Of a stretch of 43,885 nt of DNA, positions 1 through 11,400 are shown in pieces (the first letter of the stretch is position 1; each line of letters opens with the position of its first letter). A model generated the notes under the pieces. That model searched no databases and had not been told where the DNA came from. It saw only the letters and a list, made by a program, of their open reading frames with translations. Location of the stretch: positions 1 through 43,885 of the forward strand of contig CAJWGB010000016.1 of assembly GCA_913031625.1 (NCBI GenBank), read 5' to 3'. Both the position numbers and the translations under genes were made by a program. This DNA comes from an uncultured Planctomycetaceae bacterium (GTDB lineage: Bacteria; Planctomycetota; Planctomycetia; Planctomycetales; Planctomycetaceae).

Positions 1-16
1 TATTTTGGGGCATTCA

Positions 17-26
17 CCCCCCCCCC
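17..26. repeat. Run of ten C residues
   Basis: An uninterrupted tract of ten C lies very close to the window edge, preceded by a G4 run. It is outside any supported gene. Such a tract could vary in length by slippage, or could be a sequencing or assembly error near a contig end. Nothing in the surroundings decides between these. Confidence 0.5.
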
Positions 27-70
27 AACCGCGAACACAGAGTCCAATCCGCCGAAACTGCCGTTTGGGG

Positions 71-104
71 ATTCCCTGATGAATGACTGATCCGGTCAGG
101 GAAT
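71..104. repeat. Perfect 9-bp inverted repeat (hairpin)
   Basis: ATTCCCTGA at 71-79 is the exact reverse complement of TCAGGGAAT at 96-104, with a 16-base loop. It sits 52 bases before the small membrane-protein gene at 157. No T-tract follows on either strand, so a classical intrinsic terminator is not supported. It could be an operator, an RNA hairpin, or the end of a gene outside the window. Confidence 0.45.
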
Positions 105-156
105 GAACCGTTAGAACCGAGCACCTCCCCGTTCCTCTGACCGGACATCACACCCA

Positions 157-450
157 ATGATCGGAATCCTGATCGCTGCAGGCAGTCTCGGAATTATCAT
201 CGCCGTGATGGACGATGGGGACATGCCGGCCCCGCTTCCCCTGATCTGCAGCTCACTTGCGATCGGCCTGTCGACTCTGATAGCTCAGATATTGCTTCCA
301 GAGAGTCTCGCACTTCTCTCAATCGTAATTGGAGCCCTGATTGGCGGATGTGCCATCAGTCTCTTTCAGGGGATGTCGGTCAAACGGTCATGTATCGCTG
401 CATCGATCTATCTTGCTGTGCGAATGGGAGTCGCACTCGTGTTGTTTTAA
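157..450 (+). CDS. Small hypothetical membrane protein
   Basis: This encodes a 97-residue protein that I do not recognise. Three hydrophobic stretches are visible: about residues 2-18, 27-57 (possibly two passes close together) and 79-97. A short acidic segment, DDGD, follows the first. The protein ends in a hydrophobic tail (ALVLF) with no soluble domain, so it is probably an inner-membrane protein. The ATG at 157 has no clear Shine-Dalgarno sequence. Codon use resembles the planctomycete genes downstream. It stands alone on the plus strand before the oppositely oriented larE. It could be a spurious frame, but its consistent hydrophobicity argues for a real gene. Confidence 0.5.
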   Translation: MIGILIAAGSLGIIIAVMDDGDMPAPLPLICSSLAIGLSTLIAQILLPESLALLSIVIGALIGGCAISLFQGMSVKRSCIAASIYLAVRMGVALVLF

Positions 451-733
451 AACGTATCTGAGATATCTGTAGCGTCTCTGAGTGAGACAACGACCTGACA
501 GGCTGGTAACGCGACGGGTCACCGATGGAAAACGTTGCATTTGCAGACAGCCCCCGCGTTGACGCGTCGGGTTTCCATGCAGGCAGACCCAACACTGAAA
601 TCAAACGCGCTCCGGGCAATCGCTATCGCCGCTTCGCGGTGAGAGAACTGTGCATCTCCGGACCAGCGGACTGCCATCCGCAGCGATTCGATGCCGTCGC
701 TGGGCGACGCTGTGCGGTACCATAAATCCGCGA
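451..733. other. Intergenic region between the small membrane gene and the larE 3' end
   Basis: These 283 bases separate a plus-strand gene from the 3' end of minus-strand larE. Open frames exist on both strands here, but none shows recognisable protein character or a ribosome-binding site. I see no clear terminator hairpin, tRNA or repeat. Confidence 0.5.
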
Positions 734-1597
734 CTACGATTCAGACGGTACATCGAGGGACACAAACGGTAACGCTTCGTTTAGACTCCCCGAACGGAAC
801 CCCTGAAGGTCCAGCGTCACCTGACGAAACCCCAGCTTCAGCAGCTCCTCGACAATCTTCCCCCGCGACTCCGCCTTCATCAGATTACCAACTGACTCAA
901 CTGGAACTTCTATTCGGGCGAGCTCCCCTTCCTCCAGACGCACTCGGAGGACTTCGATTCCGGTGAGCGTCCTGATAAATCGCTCCGCCGATTCAATCAT
1001 CCTCACGCGCCCTTCAGTGACCTCAACACCGTATGCCACCCGACTGCTGAGACATGGGCTGGCCGGCTTTTCGGCGACGGACAGACTCCAGAATCGGGCC
1101 ACAGCTCGAACATCAGCCTTGGTCAGGCTCGCCTCAATCAGCGGGCTGCGCACCTGATGCGCATCTGCCGCTTTCATGCCCGGTCGATGGTCGCCACGGT
1201 CATCCAGATTGGCTCCATTTACCATGACAGTTAAGCCAACCTCCTGAAGGATAGACTCCGCGGCGGTATACAAAGTGTCCTTGCAGTAGAAACATCTGTT
1301 TCCGGCGTTCGCGCGGTATTCCGGGCGATCAAACTCCGCTGTCCTGATAAGACGATGCGGAATCCCAATCTGGGTGGCTTCAGACTCTGCTGTCGAAAGT
1401 TCATCCGAACCCAGACTGGCACTTACGGCAGTGACCGCCACCGATTCCCCGGGAAACGTTTCCTGAGCAGCTCGAGCCACCACTGCACTGTCTACTCCTC
1501 CGGAGAATGCCACCGCACACGGACCGATCTCGCGCATCGTGAACAGCAAACGCTCGGCGATCTCAGCAGCGGCCATCGATTCCTCAGACTCATACAT
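734..1597 (-). CDS. larE: LarE-family ATP-dependent sacrificial sulfur transferase
   Basis: LarE supplies sulfur for the nickel-pincer nucleotide cofactor of lactate racemase and related enzymes. It adenylates the pyridinium biscarboxylate precursor and then transfers sulfur. The 287-residue length is normal. Visible motifs are the PP-loop SGGVDS (residues 32-37), NGANLDDRGDHRPG (about 127-140) and PCLSSR with its key Cys (C182). A further NRCFYCK pair gives C102 and C105. Three cysteines are the arrangement reported for LarE forms that bind an iron-sulfur cluster, as opposed to the single sacrificed Cys of the Lactobacillus enzyme. I chose the ATG at 1597 because AGGA lies 7 bases upstream; a GTG sits just before it. 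No larB or larC is visible nearby, so the cofactor partners must be elsewhere. Confidence 0.9.
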   Translation of the reverse strand: MYESEESMAAAEIAERLLFTMREIGPCAVAFSGGVDSAVVARAAQETFPGESVAVTAVSASLGSDELSTAESEATQIGIPHRLIRTAEFDRPEYRANAGNRCFYCKDTLYTAAESILQEVGLTVMVNGANLDDRGDHRPGMKAADAHQVRSPLIEASLTKADVRAVARFWSLSVAEKPASPCLSSRVAYGVEVTEGRVRMIESAERFIRTLTGIEVLRVRLEEGELARIEVPVESVGNLMKAESRGKIVEELLKLGFRQVTLDLQGFRSGSLNEALPFVSLDVPSES

Positions 1598-1945
1598 CAC
1601 TCCATCCTAGTCTGCATGACGCCTAACTCAATGCTCAGTCGTTGTGTGGCAAAAACGCAACTCAACCGAGTAACCGGTCTGACGCACGACTTACCGTGTT
1701 CCTGGACTGCGTGTGTAGTTGTTTTTTTCCATCCACCCGGAACCAAATCAACAGGCATGCGGCAACCTCGCTGTCGCCCACTGGCGTTCTGTCGGCAGCG
1801 ATATGTAAATTCGGCGCAATGAGTAGACTTCGGGGTTCGAACAATCCTGGGAAAACTATCCACAATAGGAGGCTTTTCGGAGTCACAATCGACCTCCTCC
1901 CAGTCCCACCTTTTCCTGCCCAGAATCAAATTCGGAGCGGACCGC
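1598..1945. other. Divergent intergenic region upstream of larE and the first giant gene
   Basis: This 348-base region must hold the promoters of two divergent genes: larE (minus) and the 1,176-residue protein (plus). A T7 run occurs near 1723-1730. An inverted repeat AGGAGG (1867-1872) / CCTCCT (1893-1898) lies in the leader of the plus-strand gene; the AGGAGG has no start codon after it. The plus-strand gene has its own weaker GGAG about 9 bases before ATG 1946. No convincing -35/-10 pair or small gene could be assigned. Confidence 0.4.
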
Positions 1946-4900
1946 ATGCTTTCAGCCGCCTGCCCTGACCAGTTCACAGCTGTTGACTTTTCTCTGTCTG
2001 CCGGATCAAGACGCGGAATTGCCGCCCTGCTCTGTCTGATCGCAGTCGCTGGTCCCCTCGTCGCTCAGGAAAATGAGCCACCCTCCGGCGAGTCACCTCA
2101 AAAGTTGACGACGTGGGATCGACTGATCTATGTGCCATTTTCGGAGCTGAAGAAGGTCTTCAATAATCAACAGGCCTCTGCCGTGATTCCGTATTCGGAG
2201 TACATGGAATTGATGAAGGTTTACCTCGAGAAGCAGGCTCAGACCCCGGAGACAACTGAAGCTGTTATCGCCGAGTCCAGCTATACCGCAAAGGTTGAGA
2301 AGGACGTCGTCCGGATCTCTGCCGAGTACAACATACGCGTTTTAAAGAAGGAGGGCTGGGCAAAACTCCCGCTGACATTCGGCAACGTGGCTGTTGGGAA
2401 AGTCTCTGCAGCCGACAACAAAGACGTTGTCATGACCGGAGTCAGCCGAGGCAACTACCAGATCTTACTGAACGGAGCTGGTGACTACGCCGTTACGATC
2501 GAGCTGCTTGCTGCCGTCAAAACGTCTCCGGAAAGCAGGTCATTTGCATTCAACTGCCCGGTCACGGGTATCAGCGAAATTTCAGTGACAGTTCCGGAGC
2601 CCGACCAAACGATCGAAGTTCTGCCGCTGCGAGTTCATCTGCCGACAGACGGAAGCAATGACAGGCAGACTGTTGTCAAAGCCAGTGTTGGCGCCACAAA
2701 CAGTGTTGAAGTTCGGTGGAATCCGAGGGCAGGATCAAAACCGGTCATGGATCTTTTGACCAGCGTGAACAATACAACTTCAGTCAGCATCGAGCCGGGA
2801 TTGATTCAGTCCACCGCCACACTGACCTATGAGATTCTGCGGGGGGAGCTCTCAGAAACCACCATCCTGATTCCCAAAGACGCGCGCATCATTGATGTTG
2901 TTTCACCCCAGGGACGAATTCGCAACTGGACGCCGGAAGATGTCGGCAACCATCAGCGGATCCGGGTTGAACTGCTGACCCCGGCAACAAAAGACTTTCA
3001 GGTCACAGTACAGATTGAGCGAAACACGGCCGAACTTTTTCAGCTTGTGGGTAAGTCTGATGAGGGACTGCTGCAGGGCATTCATGCCGAGGGCGTCGTG
3101 CGCGAAAGTGGTCGTCTGAATGTTGTGACGGATTCATCACTGACAAGCGTGGTGACCGGACAATCAGGAGTGAAGCGAGTTGAATCAGGCGGCAACGCTA
3201 AAGGATCCGCCGTTCAGTCATGGGAGTTTTCCGGAACAACCGGAGTCTTGATCCTGCAGACTCGACCGGTCGAGCCACGTTTGCTCGTCGACCACAATAC
3301 AACTGCAGTTTTTGGCGATGACCAGCTGACCCAGACCAGTGTCCTGAATTACACCATCGAGCGAGCCGGTGTGTTCGAAGTCAAACTGGGTGTGCCAAAG
3401 GGGCTGACGATCGATACGGTTCGAGCCGACGGCATGAGTGAATTTAATCTGGATCGCGAGGCCGGACAGATCACCGTATCGCTCACTCAGAAACGCCAGG
3501 GAGCACTGGGCATTCACATTACTGCTCATCAGGATTTTGATTCTGTGAGCGCCGATGTGGAGACCACCATCGCAACCGTCGAACCGCAGGGAGTAGAGCG
3601 GGAGACCGGTATCATCGACGTGTTTGCGGCGAGATTTCTTGATGTTGCCACAGTTGAGGAACAGACCTCGGGCGTATTCCCTTCAGAATCAGACCCTGGC
3701 AACATTGGAAGAGCATCACGGATCGGCATGTGGAAATTTACACAACGTCCGTTCACTCTGGCATTCCGAACGTCGCCTCGACCATCCCAGGTCACGGCCA
3801 CAGTGGCCACGACGGCTCAGGTTGAACCAAGACGAATCGACGTAGCCAGTCAGATCGGCTTCCATATCCAGAACGCTGGCATCGACACCTTTCGAATTGC
3901 TGTCGCTGAATCACTTGCTGATCAGGTGAGTTTTGCCGCAACAAGTCCGGGACACAGAATTCAACAGAGCAGTCGTGCCACAGATGCGGTGGACGGCTGG
4001 GTGACGTGGACCATTGTTTTGCAGGATGAAGTTCTCGGCCATGTGACGCTGGACGCCACATGGATCATGCCACTGGAAGACGAGGCAGATGCGGACCGAG
4101 TCGTGTCCATCGAGCCGCTTCGTGTTTTGCCACCGTTTGCGGACGATCAGGAAGATCGCCGACAGGTCACACTGGCTGCTACTCAGGGAGAACTCCGACT
4201 CCTGCGGCATGAATCACTGTCGATCACAGCGGAGGGCAGCGGTGAGACCATGGAGATGGTGGATGTCCGGGAACTTAATCTGCTCCCGACGGAGGGCTAC
4301 ATCGCGTTCCGATATTTTGCTCAACCAGTGGCCACAAGTATTACGATTCGAAGCCATGAGATTCACGAAGTTGTTGCAACTGTCGTGTCTCGGGCCGCCT
4401 TTGAAGTGGTCACTGACAACCAGCGGATGGCCGGATTCCGAGCCCGCTACCGGATCACGACGAGTGAGCGGCAGCGACTTCGCGTTGATCTGCCTGCCGG
4501 GGTCGAACTGCAGGCTCCACTTCTCAACGACTCTCGAACAACGTTTGAAGACTCTCAGGAGGAAGCGGAAGACGGCTGGGTTGCTCGATACATCAACGTC
4601 AGCCGTGACAGCGCGTCCGATGAAGAATTTCTGCTGACCCTTCAGTTCCGCTGCCCCATCACGCCAAACGCAGATTCCTATCCGTGGGCCGGTCGTGGCA
4701 GTCGCCAGGACCTGCTGTTACCACAGATCAGCGGAGCAGTCGTTCAGGAGTCGCGGCTGGCAGTCTGGTGCCCGGAAGACATCGCCTTCGTCGGCAAACC
4801 GGATAACTGGTCACTTGCCGGGGATGCGTCATGGAGTGTCTGGAATCCACTGGTCTCGCCGTCGGCGAAGGTCGCGGCAGAAGATCTGTCGGTCTGGATC

Positions 4901-5476
4901 GGTGGCGGCAACGACGGCGACTTCGCGCGACAGGGCAACGTGACAGTCTATGATTCCGTCAGTCGGGTTTCCGGCATTCAAATCACCTGGCGCAACCGGC
5001 CGTTTCTGGTTGGAATCATCAGCCTTGGACTGCTCGCTGCCGGATTCATTCTCCGGAGAACTTCCTGGGAGAATCGTTTGACGATTGTCCTGACAGGGAG
5101 TCTGGCAATGGCTGTGTGGTGGATCTACGACTCTTCGGAAGCCCTGCAATACCTCTCCGCCGGTTCGTTGGCCATGATCACTGTAGCCGGTATCTGGCTC
5201 GCCGGACTTCTGACAGGACGGGAAGAAACAGAAAACCCGGGAGGAGCAGACGATTCCGGGCCACCAACTCCCCCGCAAACAAAGACACCAGCGCCGCCGG
5301 CGCCGCCTGAGCCGTCGGCGAGCTCGCCCCCTCCTGCCAAACCATCTGAACCGTCTCCCGCCAGCGGGACTGCAGAGCCGGTATCGGCCGAACCAACCGG
5401 AAACGAAGCACCAGCAGTGAGCCCGTCTCCTGAAGTCTCTCAGATGATCGATGAACTGATGGGAGGCAAGTCATGA
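1946..5476 (+). CDS. Large secreted/membrane-anchored planctomycete protein, unknown function
   Basis: I do not recognise a named family for this 1,176-residue protein. An N-terminal basic stretch and hydrophobic segment ending GPLVAQ (about residues 24-40) look like a signal peptide with a long n-region. A short unit follows, YVPFSELKKVF then IPYSEYMELMKVY (about 57-90), leading into some 900 residues rich in alternating beta-type hydrophobicity with many Thr/Val and no catalytic motif. Three membrane segments lie near 1020-1037, 1045-1062 and 1070-1090. A Pro/Ala/Ser/Glu-rich tail (about 1095-1160) ends in a short helix, EVSQMIDELMGG. The predicted layout is a large extracytoplasmic beta region anchored at the C-terminus. 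Its stop overlaps the next gene's start (ATGA), so the two are probably translated together. The N-terminal unit recurs twice in that neighbour. Confidence 0.85.
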   Translation: MLSAACPDQFTAVDFSLSAGSRRGIAALLCLIAVAGPLVAQENEPPSGESPQKLTTWDRLIYVPFSELKKVFNNQQASAVIPYSEYMELMKVYLEKQAQTPETTEAVIAESSYTAKVEKDVVRISAEYNIRVLKKEGWAKLPLTFGNVAVGKVSAADNKDVVMTGVSRGNYQILLNGAGDYAVTIELLAAVKTSPESRSFAFNCPVTGISEISVTVPEPDQTIEVLPLRVHLPTDGSNDRQTVVKASVGATNSVEVRWNPRAGSKPVMDLLTSVNNTTSVSIEPGLIQSTATLTYEILRGELSETTILIPKDARIIDVVSPQGRIRNWTPEDVGNHQRIRVELLTPATKDFQVTVQIERNTAELFQLVGKSDEGLLQGIHAEGVVRESGRLNVVTDSSLTSVVTGQSGVKRVESGGNAKGSAVQSWEFSGTTGVLILQTRPVEPRLLVDHNTTAVFGDDQLTQTSVLNYTIERAGVFEVKLGVPKGLTIDTVRADGMSEFNLDREAGQITVSLTQKRQGALGIHITAHQDFDSVSADVETTIATVEPQGVERETGIIDVFAARFLDVATVEEQTSGVFPSESDPGNIGRASRIGMWKFTQRPFTLAFRTSPRPSQVTATVATTAQVEPRRIDVASQIGFHIQNAGIDTFRIAVAESLADQVSFAATSPGHRIQQSSRATDAVDGWVTWTIVLQDEVLGHVTLDATWIMPLEDEADADRVVSIEPLRVLPPFADDQEDRRQVTLAATQGELRLLRHESLSITAEGSGETMEMVDVRELNLLPTEGYIAFRYFAQPVATSITIRSHEIHEVVATVVSRAAFEVVTDNQRMAGFRARYRITTSERQRLRVDLPAGVELQAPLLNDSRTTFEDSQEEAEDGWVARYINVSRDSASDEEFLLTLQFRCPITPNADSYPWAGRGSRQDLLLPQISGAVVQESRLAVWCPEDIAFVGKPDNWSLAGDASWSVWNPLVSPSAKVAAEDLSVWIGGGNDGDFARQGNVTVYDSVSRVSGIQITWRNRPFLVGIISLGLLAAGFILRRTSWENRLTIVLTGSLAMAVWWIYDSSEALQYLSAGSLAMITVAGIWLAGLLTGREETENPGGADDSGPPTPPQTKTPAPPAPPEPSASSPPPAKPSEPSPASGTAEPVSAEPTGNEAPAVSPSPEVSQMIDELMGGKS

Positions 5477-8400
5477 AAGCCGCGACCATAACCGCGATCA
5501 TCCTGAGTTTATGCGTGCTCCCGGCACCGGCTCAGGATGAGCCTCGAGAACTCTTTCTTCCAACAGATCAGCTGGACGCCGTATTCGAGCAGTTCCCGAA
5601 GGGCGTAATGCTCTCTCGGGAACGCTACGAAGAGCTCAGGAATAAGGCTGATGCTGCTGCGCAGAACCAGAACATCCCCACTCCGATCACGTTATCGTTC
5701 GTGTCCTACCGCGTGCGGCAGGCAGGCGAACAGGCGGTGATTGACGCGCAGCTGCGATTTCGACAGTTTGCCGATGACATGTCCAGTTGGCGCATCCCTC
5801 TGGGCAACCTGTCACCAGAGTCAGCCACAATCGACGGGCGAGCAGCTCCGGTCGCGTTCGACAAACAATCTAACTCTTTGGTTCTTTTTCACCACAGGGC
5901 CGAATCGTTCGTTCTTCATCTGACGTTATCAGCTCCGCTGGGATCTGCCGGCAGCGACCGGCTCGCGGCCTTTCGGCTGCTGCCGGGTGTGTCATCAGAA
6001 GTCACCGTGGAGTGTCCGGCAGAGCGTTATCTGGAGGTCAACAACCTGAAACTGAATCGGACAGCTCCGTCCGATCAACCAGCCAGTTACAGGATTCCTG
6101 CCGGCGACGATGCCGAGCTGCGTCTGCGCTGGACCACTGAACAGCAGGAGTCAGACATGCAGACTCTGATCTTTGTCAGATCACAGTCAGTGGCGAGGCT
6201 CAGCCGCGACAATCTCCGCTGGTCCTCCTCTTCACGAGTGTCAGTGTTCGGCAATGCGATCAATCAGGTCGTGATCAGAGTCCCTTCAACGCTGGAAGTC
6301 ACCAGTGTTGAATCCACCGGGCTGGAATCATGGAAACTGGAAGATACCCCGAACAACAAGTCACTGACACGAGTCATCCTGAATTACCGGCAGCCATTCT
6401 CGAACGACAGAATGGTCGAACTGTCGGCCGTGGCGCCTGTGTCGACAGGCGAACAGCAGGATGTCCCGGCTCTTGAGTTTGTTGATGTCACAGCTCATAC
6501 AGGCCGCATCGTTGTGACGCACGAAGATCAGCTGCGTCTGGTGTCTCGATCAGGTGAAGGAATTCGCCACCTCGGAACCAGCACAGGATCAGGCTCGCTG
6601 GCAGCAGGTGAAGTATTCGATCACTGGCTGCAACTTTACCGACTGCAGGTCTCCGTTCGACAACGAGAACGAGAGCTGTTTGCAGAGATCAACTCCGCTC
6701 TGTCCATAACCGATTCAGAAGGAATTCTGACCGCCGAATTGACCGCCGAACCGCTCAATGCACCATTGTTCGAACTGCCGCTTCAGCTTCCGAAGAGCTG
6801 GGAACCACAATCCATACTCGACGAGAAGCTGGTCCCCGTTCAATGGCGTAAAGGCACAACGGAGGATGTGATCATCATCCAGCCTGCCGCTCCTGTTGCC
6901 GCCGGAGGACTGCTCACGGTTAACGTGACTCTGAAACAGTCGATCGACAATCCGGATGAGCCACAGACGATTCTGATCCCCGCCATCCGCCCACTCGACG
7001 GGGTAACGGTGGGGGGCACCTATGAAATTGAGGTCACACGTGATTTGATCGTCGAGCCCGAGAATCTGCAGGGGCTTTCGCCAATTGGAGACAAAGACGG
7101 CGTGCTGCTGTTCGAAATTCAGGGCGCATCGGTTACTGGTCAGCTGACTGTTCGACGAAGACCAGTCCGACTGGCGAGTCGCACTGTCGTTCGGTCGTCG
7201 CTCAACAGTCGCTCCCGCTCCACGGAACTCGTGGTCACGGTGGATATTACAAATGGAACGACGCGAACACTGGAGTTATCCCTTCCCGAAGACGTTGGTT
7301 CTGATGTGCGATTCCACGTCCGCTCGATCGGCCAGGTTCCCGGCTATGAATCGCAGATCGTCCCGGGATCGGTGCGTATTGCTGAACAGTCAGCCGGCGA
7401 CGTCGTCGATGGTCGGCGACAGTTTCTGCTGACACTCGACGGGCGGATTGAAGGAGCACTCACGCTTTCCGCTGTCATCAATCAGGAATCTGAGGAGACT
7501 GAGATGCAGGCTCCTTCGCTGACAGTCGCCGGGGCAACACGGCAGCACGGTCTTGTCGTCTTCGACGCCTACCCGGAGCAACAGCTAAGTCCCTCTGCGA
7601 TGCAGGGACTCACACAGGCGGATGCAGGTCTGGTTCCGCCCGCTGATGCACGTCGAGGACTTCGAACAGCTCTCGTCTACCGATTCACGCGGCCTGGCTA
7701 CAGCCTCAATGTGAAAGCAGCAGAGTTTGGTACTGAATCCGTACCGTCCGCTGTCTGCGAAGCCATCGACAACGTTACGGTCGTGACTGACACAGGATCG
7801 ATTCAGCGGAGCTGTGATATGTCGATTCGCTGCTCTGGCGTGCAGACACTTCGGTTTGCTCTCCCGGAGAAGACGACACTGTGGTCAACCATGCTCAATG
7901 GAGAGCCGGTCGAAGTTCGTCGCGATGGCAATGACTATCTGGTCGCCGTCCCGTCGGAGGAACTGCAACTCAAGATTCTGTTTGCAACCGAGGGACGTTC
8001 GACAATCGAAGGGACGCTGACGCAGGAACCAGTACGACTCAGGATCAGTAATTCCAAAGGCAAACAGTCGCGGATTGAAATCCTGCAGCAAACGTGGCTG
8101 ATTCGGTTTCCGGATTCCGCTGTCATCGTGGATCACCAGGGAGGATTTGAAGATCTCAGCAAATGTTCCCAGACAGGGTGGCTGCAGTCATTGATCAGCC
8201 AGGCCTCCATTCCGTCGCCGAAAACTGCATGGGAGCGGTCAATCGGTGTCGCGATTGTTCTCGCAGTCCTGGCGTTGGTCACCACGCTGATTGTTCGCAA
8301 ACGCTGGAAGACTCTCGGGGTGCTGGGAACGACGGCTGTGATCGTCGTGATGGCAAATTCCATCAGAAACACCGCCGACAATATGACAATGGTACAGACC

Positions 8401-11400
8401 ACCAGAGAAGCAGCGTTAATGGAAGACGGATACGACGCGGGTGGCTACGACAAGTCAGTCAAAGAAAGTGCCGCCGCCATCGGAAACGACGACGGTAAAA
8501 TGGAAGGCAATACGGGCGGCATGCCTGCACCGGCAGAAGGCCTGCCAATGCAGGGGTTGGATGATATGTTCGATGCTGAGGCTGAAGAAGCAACCAAATC
8601 TGATGAAGTTGCATTGAGCGAAGATGAGCAGACCGGTGCCGCTCCGGGGGACTCACCATTCGCGCCCCCCGGAACAGAATCATCGACTCCGCTGTCGTCA
8701 ATTCGCTCAGCGAGGACAGACCTGGCTCGTCTCTCAGTCATCGCCAGAATCGTCAATCCGGACAGCTACACGAATCGGCAATACAGATCCATCGGTGCGG
8801 CTGACGAAGCTGCAACTCTGGCAATCACGTTTCGACGTTATACATCGCTGAATGCGTACCGATTCATCGCAGCCGCCATGATTCTGCTCATCGGTTTGTG
8901 GACGCGAAAGAAGTCACTGTCCGCGCGAATTGCGACGATCTCAATTCCCGCCGTGCTGGCCCTGGGGACTGTTCCTCTGCTACCGGCCGAATACCAACCT
9001 ATTGCTGATGGAATTGTGCTGGGTTGCGCACTGACGATTGCACTCTGGCTGAGCCTGCAGTGTTGCTGCTGTGTTTGCAGAGCAGTCTGTCACTGTTGTT
9101 CGTCTGTTGGTGCCGGAAAAGCGGCTTCTGCCGCAGGCCTCATCCTGATGCTGTTTAACAATACCGAAACCATTGGTCAGCAGCAAAAAAAGCAGACAAG
9201 CGAGCCAGACGTCATCGTCCCTTACAATCCGGACCGACCAGCCCTGCTGTCAGATCGAATCTATCTGCCTCAGGCGAGGTTCATGGAGTTGTATCGCGCA
9301 GCAAACCCCGACGAGTTTCCAGATCGCACAGCCGTACAGAGCGGTGTGGTGGCCGCATGGTACACATCAGAAGAACTGCGTCAGGTGAAGACGACGACGT
9401 GGAGTCAGCAGTTTACCGCTCGTTATGTCATCATAACCACAGGCTCCGGAGCGCGTTCCGTCCCCCTCCCGATTGGAACAGTGGCGATTTCATCAGCTGT
9501 CCTTGATGGACACCAGTCGGTTGTGACCGCAGCAAAGCCAGTTCCCCAACAGGCAAGGCAGCAGCAGAGCCAGGTGCCGGCCCGGCAGAAGAAAGCGGCG
9601 TCAGAACCGCCAGCCCCACAGGCTGTGTTCTTTGTGCGCATTCCTGAAGCATCCACGAATGACGGGATGCACATTCTGGACCTCAAATTCGAAGCTCCGG
9701 CTACTCAGGACAAGCAGGTCGGGCACGTGTCCCTTCCACTGCACTCAGTCCCTGTTGGCGCGCTTAAGTACACGCTTGCCGGACCGGACCTGACGACACG
9801 CGTCAACGGTCGCACAAATACGTTTCGCAGAGACGGAGATGCCCTCACGATTCCCATCGCTGCCGGGGGACCGCTTCGAATTGACTGGCGGCCGGACAGT
9901 GAGACAGGGCAAACGGAGACGACCCTCCATTCCAGCGTCAACAGTGCACTGCAGGTCAATGACCAGGGTCTTGCTCTTAACGCTGACGTAAGCATTACTG
10001 TGCGGCAGGGAGCAGTGTCCGAACTGCAGGTTGGTCTGCCCGCCGGGTACGCCCTCCAACAGGTCAAAGGACCTGACATTGCCGGCTGGAACGTGATTGA
10101 CGGAGATGACCCACAACTCAAGCTTGTCTTTCGCGCTCCTGTAGAGAATCAGTCAGCGATCAGCCTGACGCTGTTTCGACGGGAGGTATTTGGAAATGAG
10201 CCGGCAACAGTCGCAGTTCCGATTCCAGCCGTTCAGGGAGCCAGCCGTGATTCCGGTTATGCCACGGTAGTCGCCGGGACGGAACTGGATATTCGCGCCA
10301 ACACACTGTCAGGTGTCACTCAGATCAACCCTGCCGAGTCACAACTTCCCGCGACCATCGACAACTCCAGCCGACGCGTACTGGCGTGGCGATACACGCG
10401 CCACCCTGCCAAAGTCGCAGTCCGCATTCAACGAACTGATGACGAACTGAAAGCTCGAGTGCTCAACGGAATTCAGCTGGAATCAACCCGACAGCTGTGG
10501 ACCACACAGCTCACAGCAGACATTTCAGGGAGCCCACGCCGACGACTGGAAGTGGTTCTGCCGACAGATCTGGTCATTCTCGATGTCGCCGCACAGAACC
10601 TGGCCGACTGGTACCTTACCGCTGCTCCAAACGGTCAGACAGGAATACTCAACATTCACCTGACAAAGGCAACACGAGGAAAAGTCAGTGCCGTCATTCA
10701 GTCGCAGCGCAGCGCTGCTGTTGAGGGCGAAGCAACTCGACTCAGTGCGCCCGTTCTGATCGGAGCGGACAAGCAGGAAACTCACTTGAGCATCTGGCTC
10801 GATCAGGCAACGGAGTTTGCCAGTTCTCAGGCCGAGGGCTGGAAGCGAGCAAGTGCAAATCGACCGGTCCCCACAGAACTCAGAAAGTTGAAGACGGCGG
10901 CCCCTTCGCTTTCACTGGTCAATGATCAGATCGAACCAGCTCCGGTCTTTCTCAGCCTGCGACAGCGTCAGGTCACCGTGACACCGGAATCCGTAACCGT
11001 CACCAACGTGACTGATACAAGTCGTGAACTGACTCTGGGGCTCAACTGGCGAATCGACAATGCTGCGAAGGAGTTTTCATTCAGCCTGCCCGAAACCCTG
11101 CAGGGAGTATTCGATTTTCGTATTCCCGGTCTCCGACAGCTGGAGGAATCTGAGCCTGTCAATGGACGAATCACCTACACCGTGCATCTGCAGCAGCCCA
11201 TTTCCGAAAAGTTTTTCGTTATTGGTATTGGATCGCTGCCCCTGCCGGAAGATAGTCGCGTCACAGTCGAGCCACCCGAATTCGCGGCAGCGTCCTCCCA
11301 GATGACGGTCGCCTCACAATCACATTTCTGGGTGCTTGTGAATCAATCCAGTGGGTTGCTGTCACCAGAGAATGCAGATGAAGACACAGGACGTGACGTC

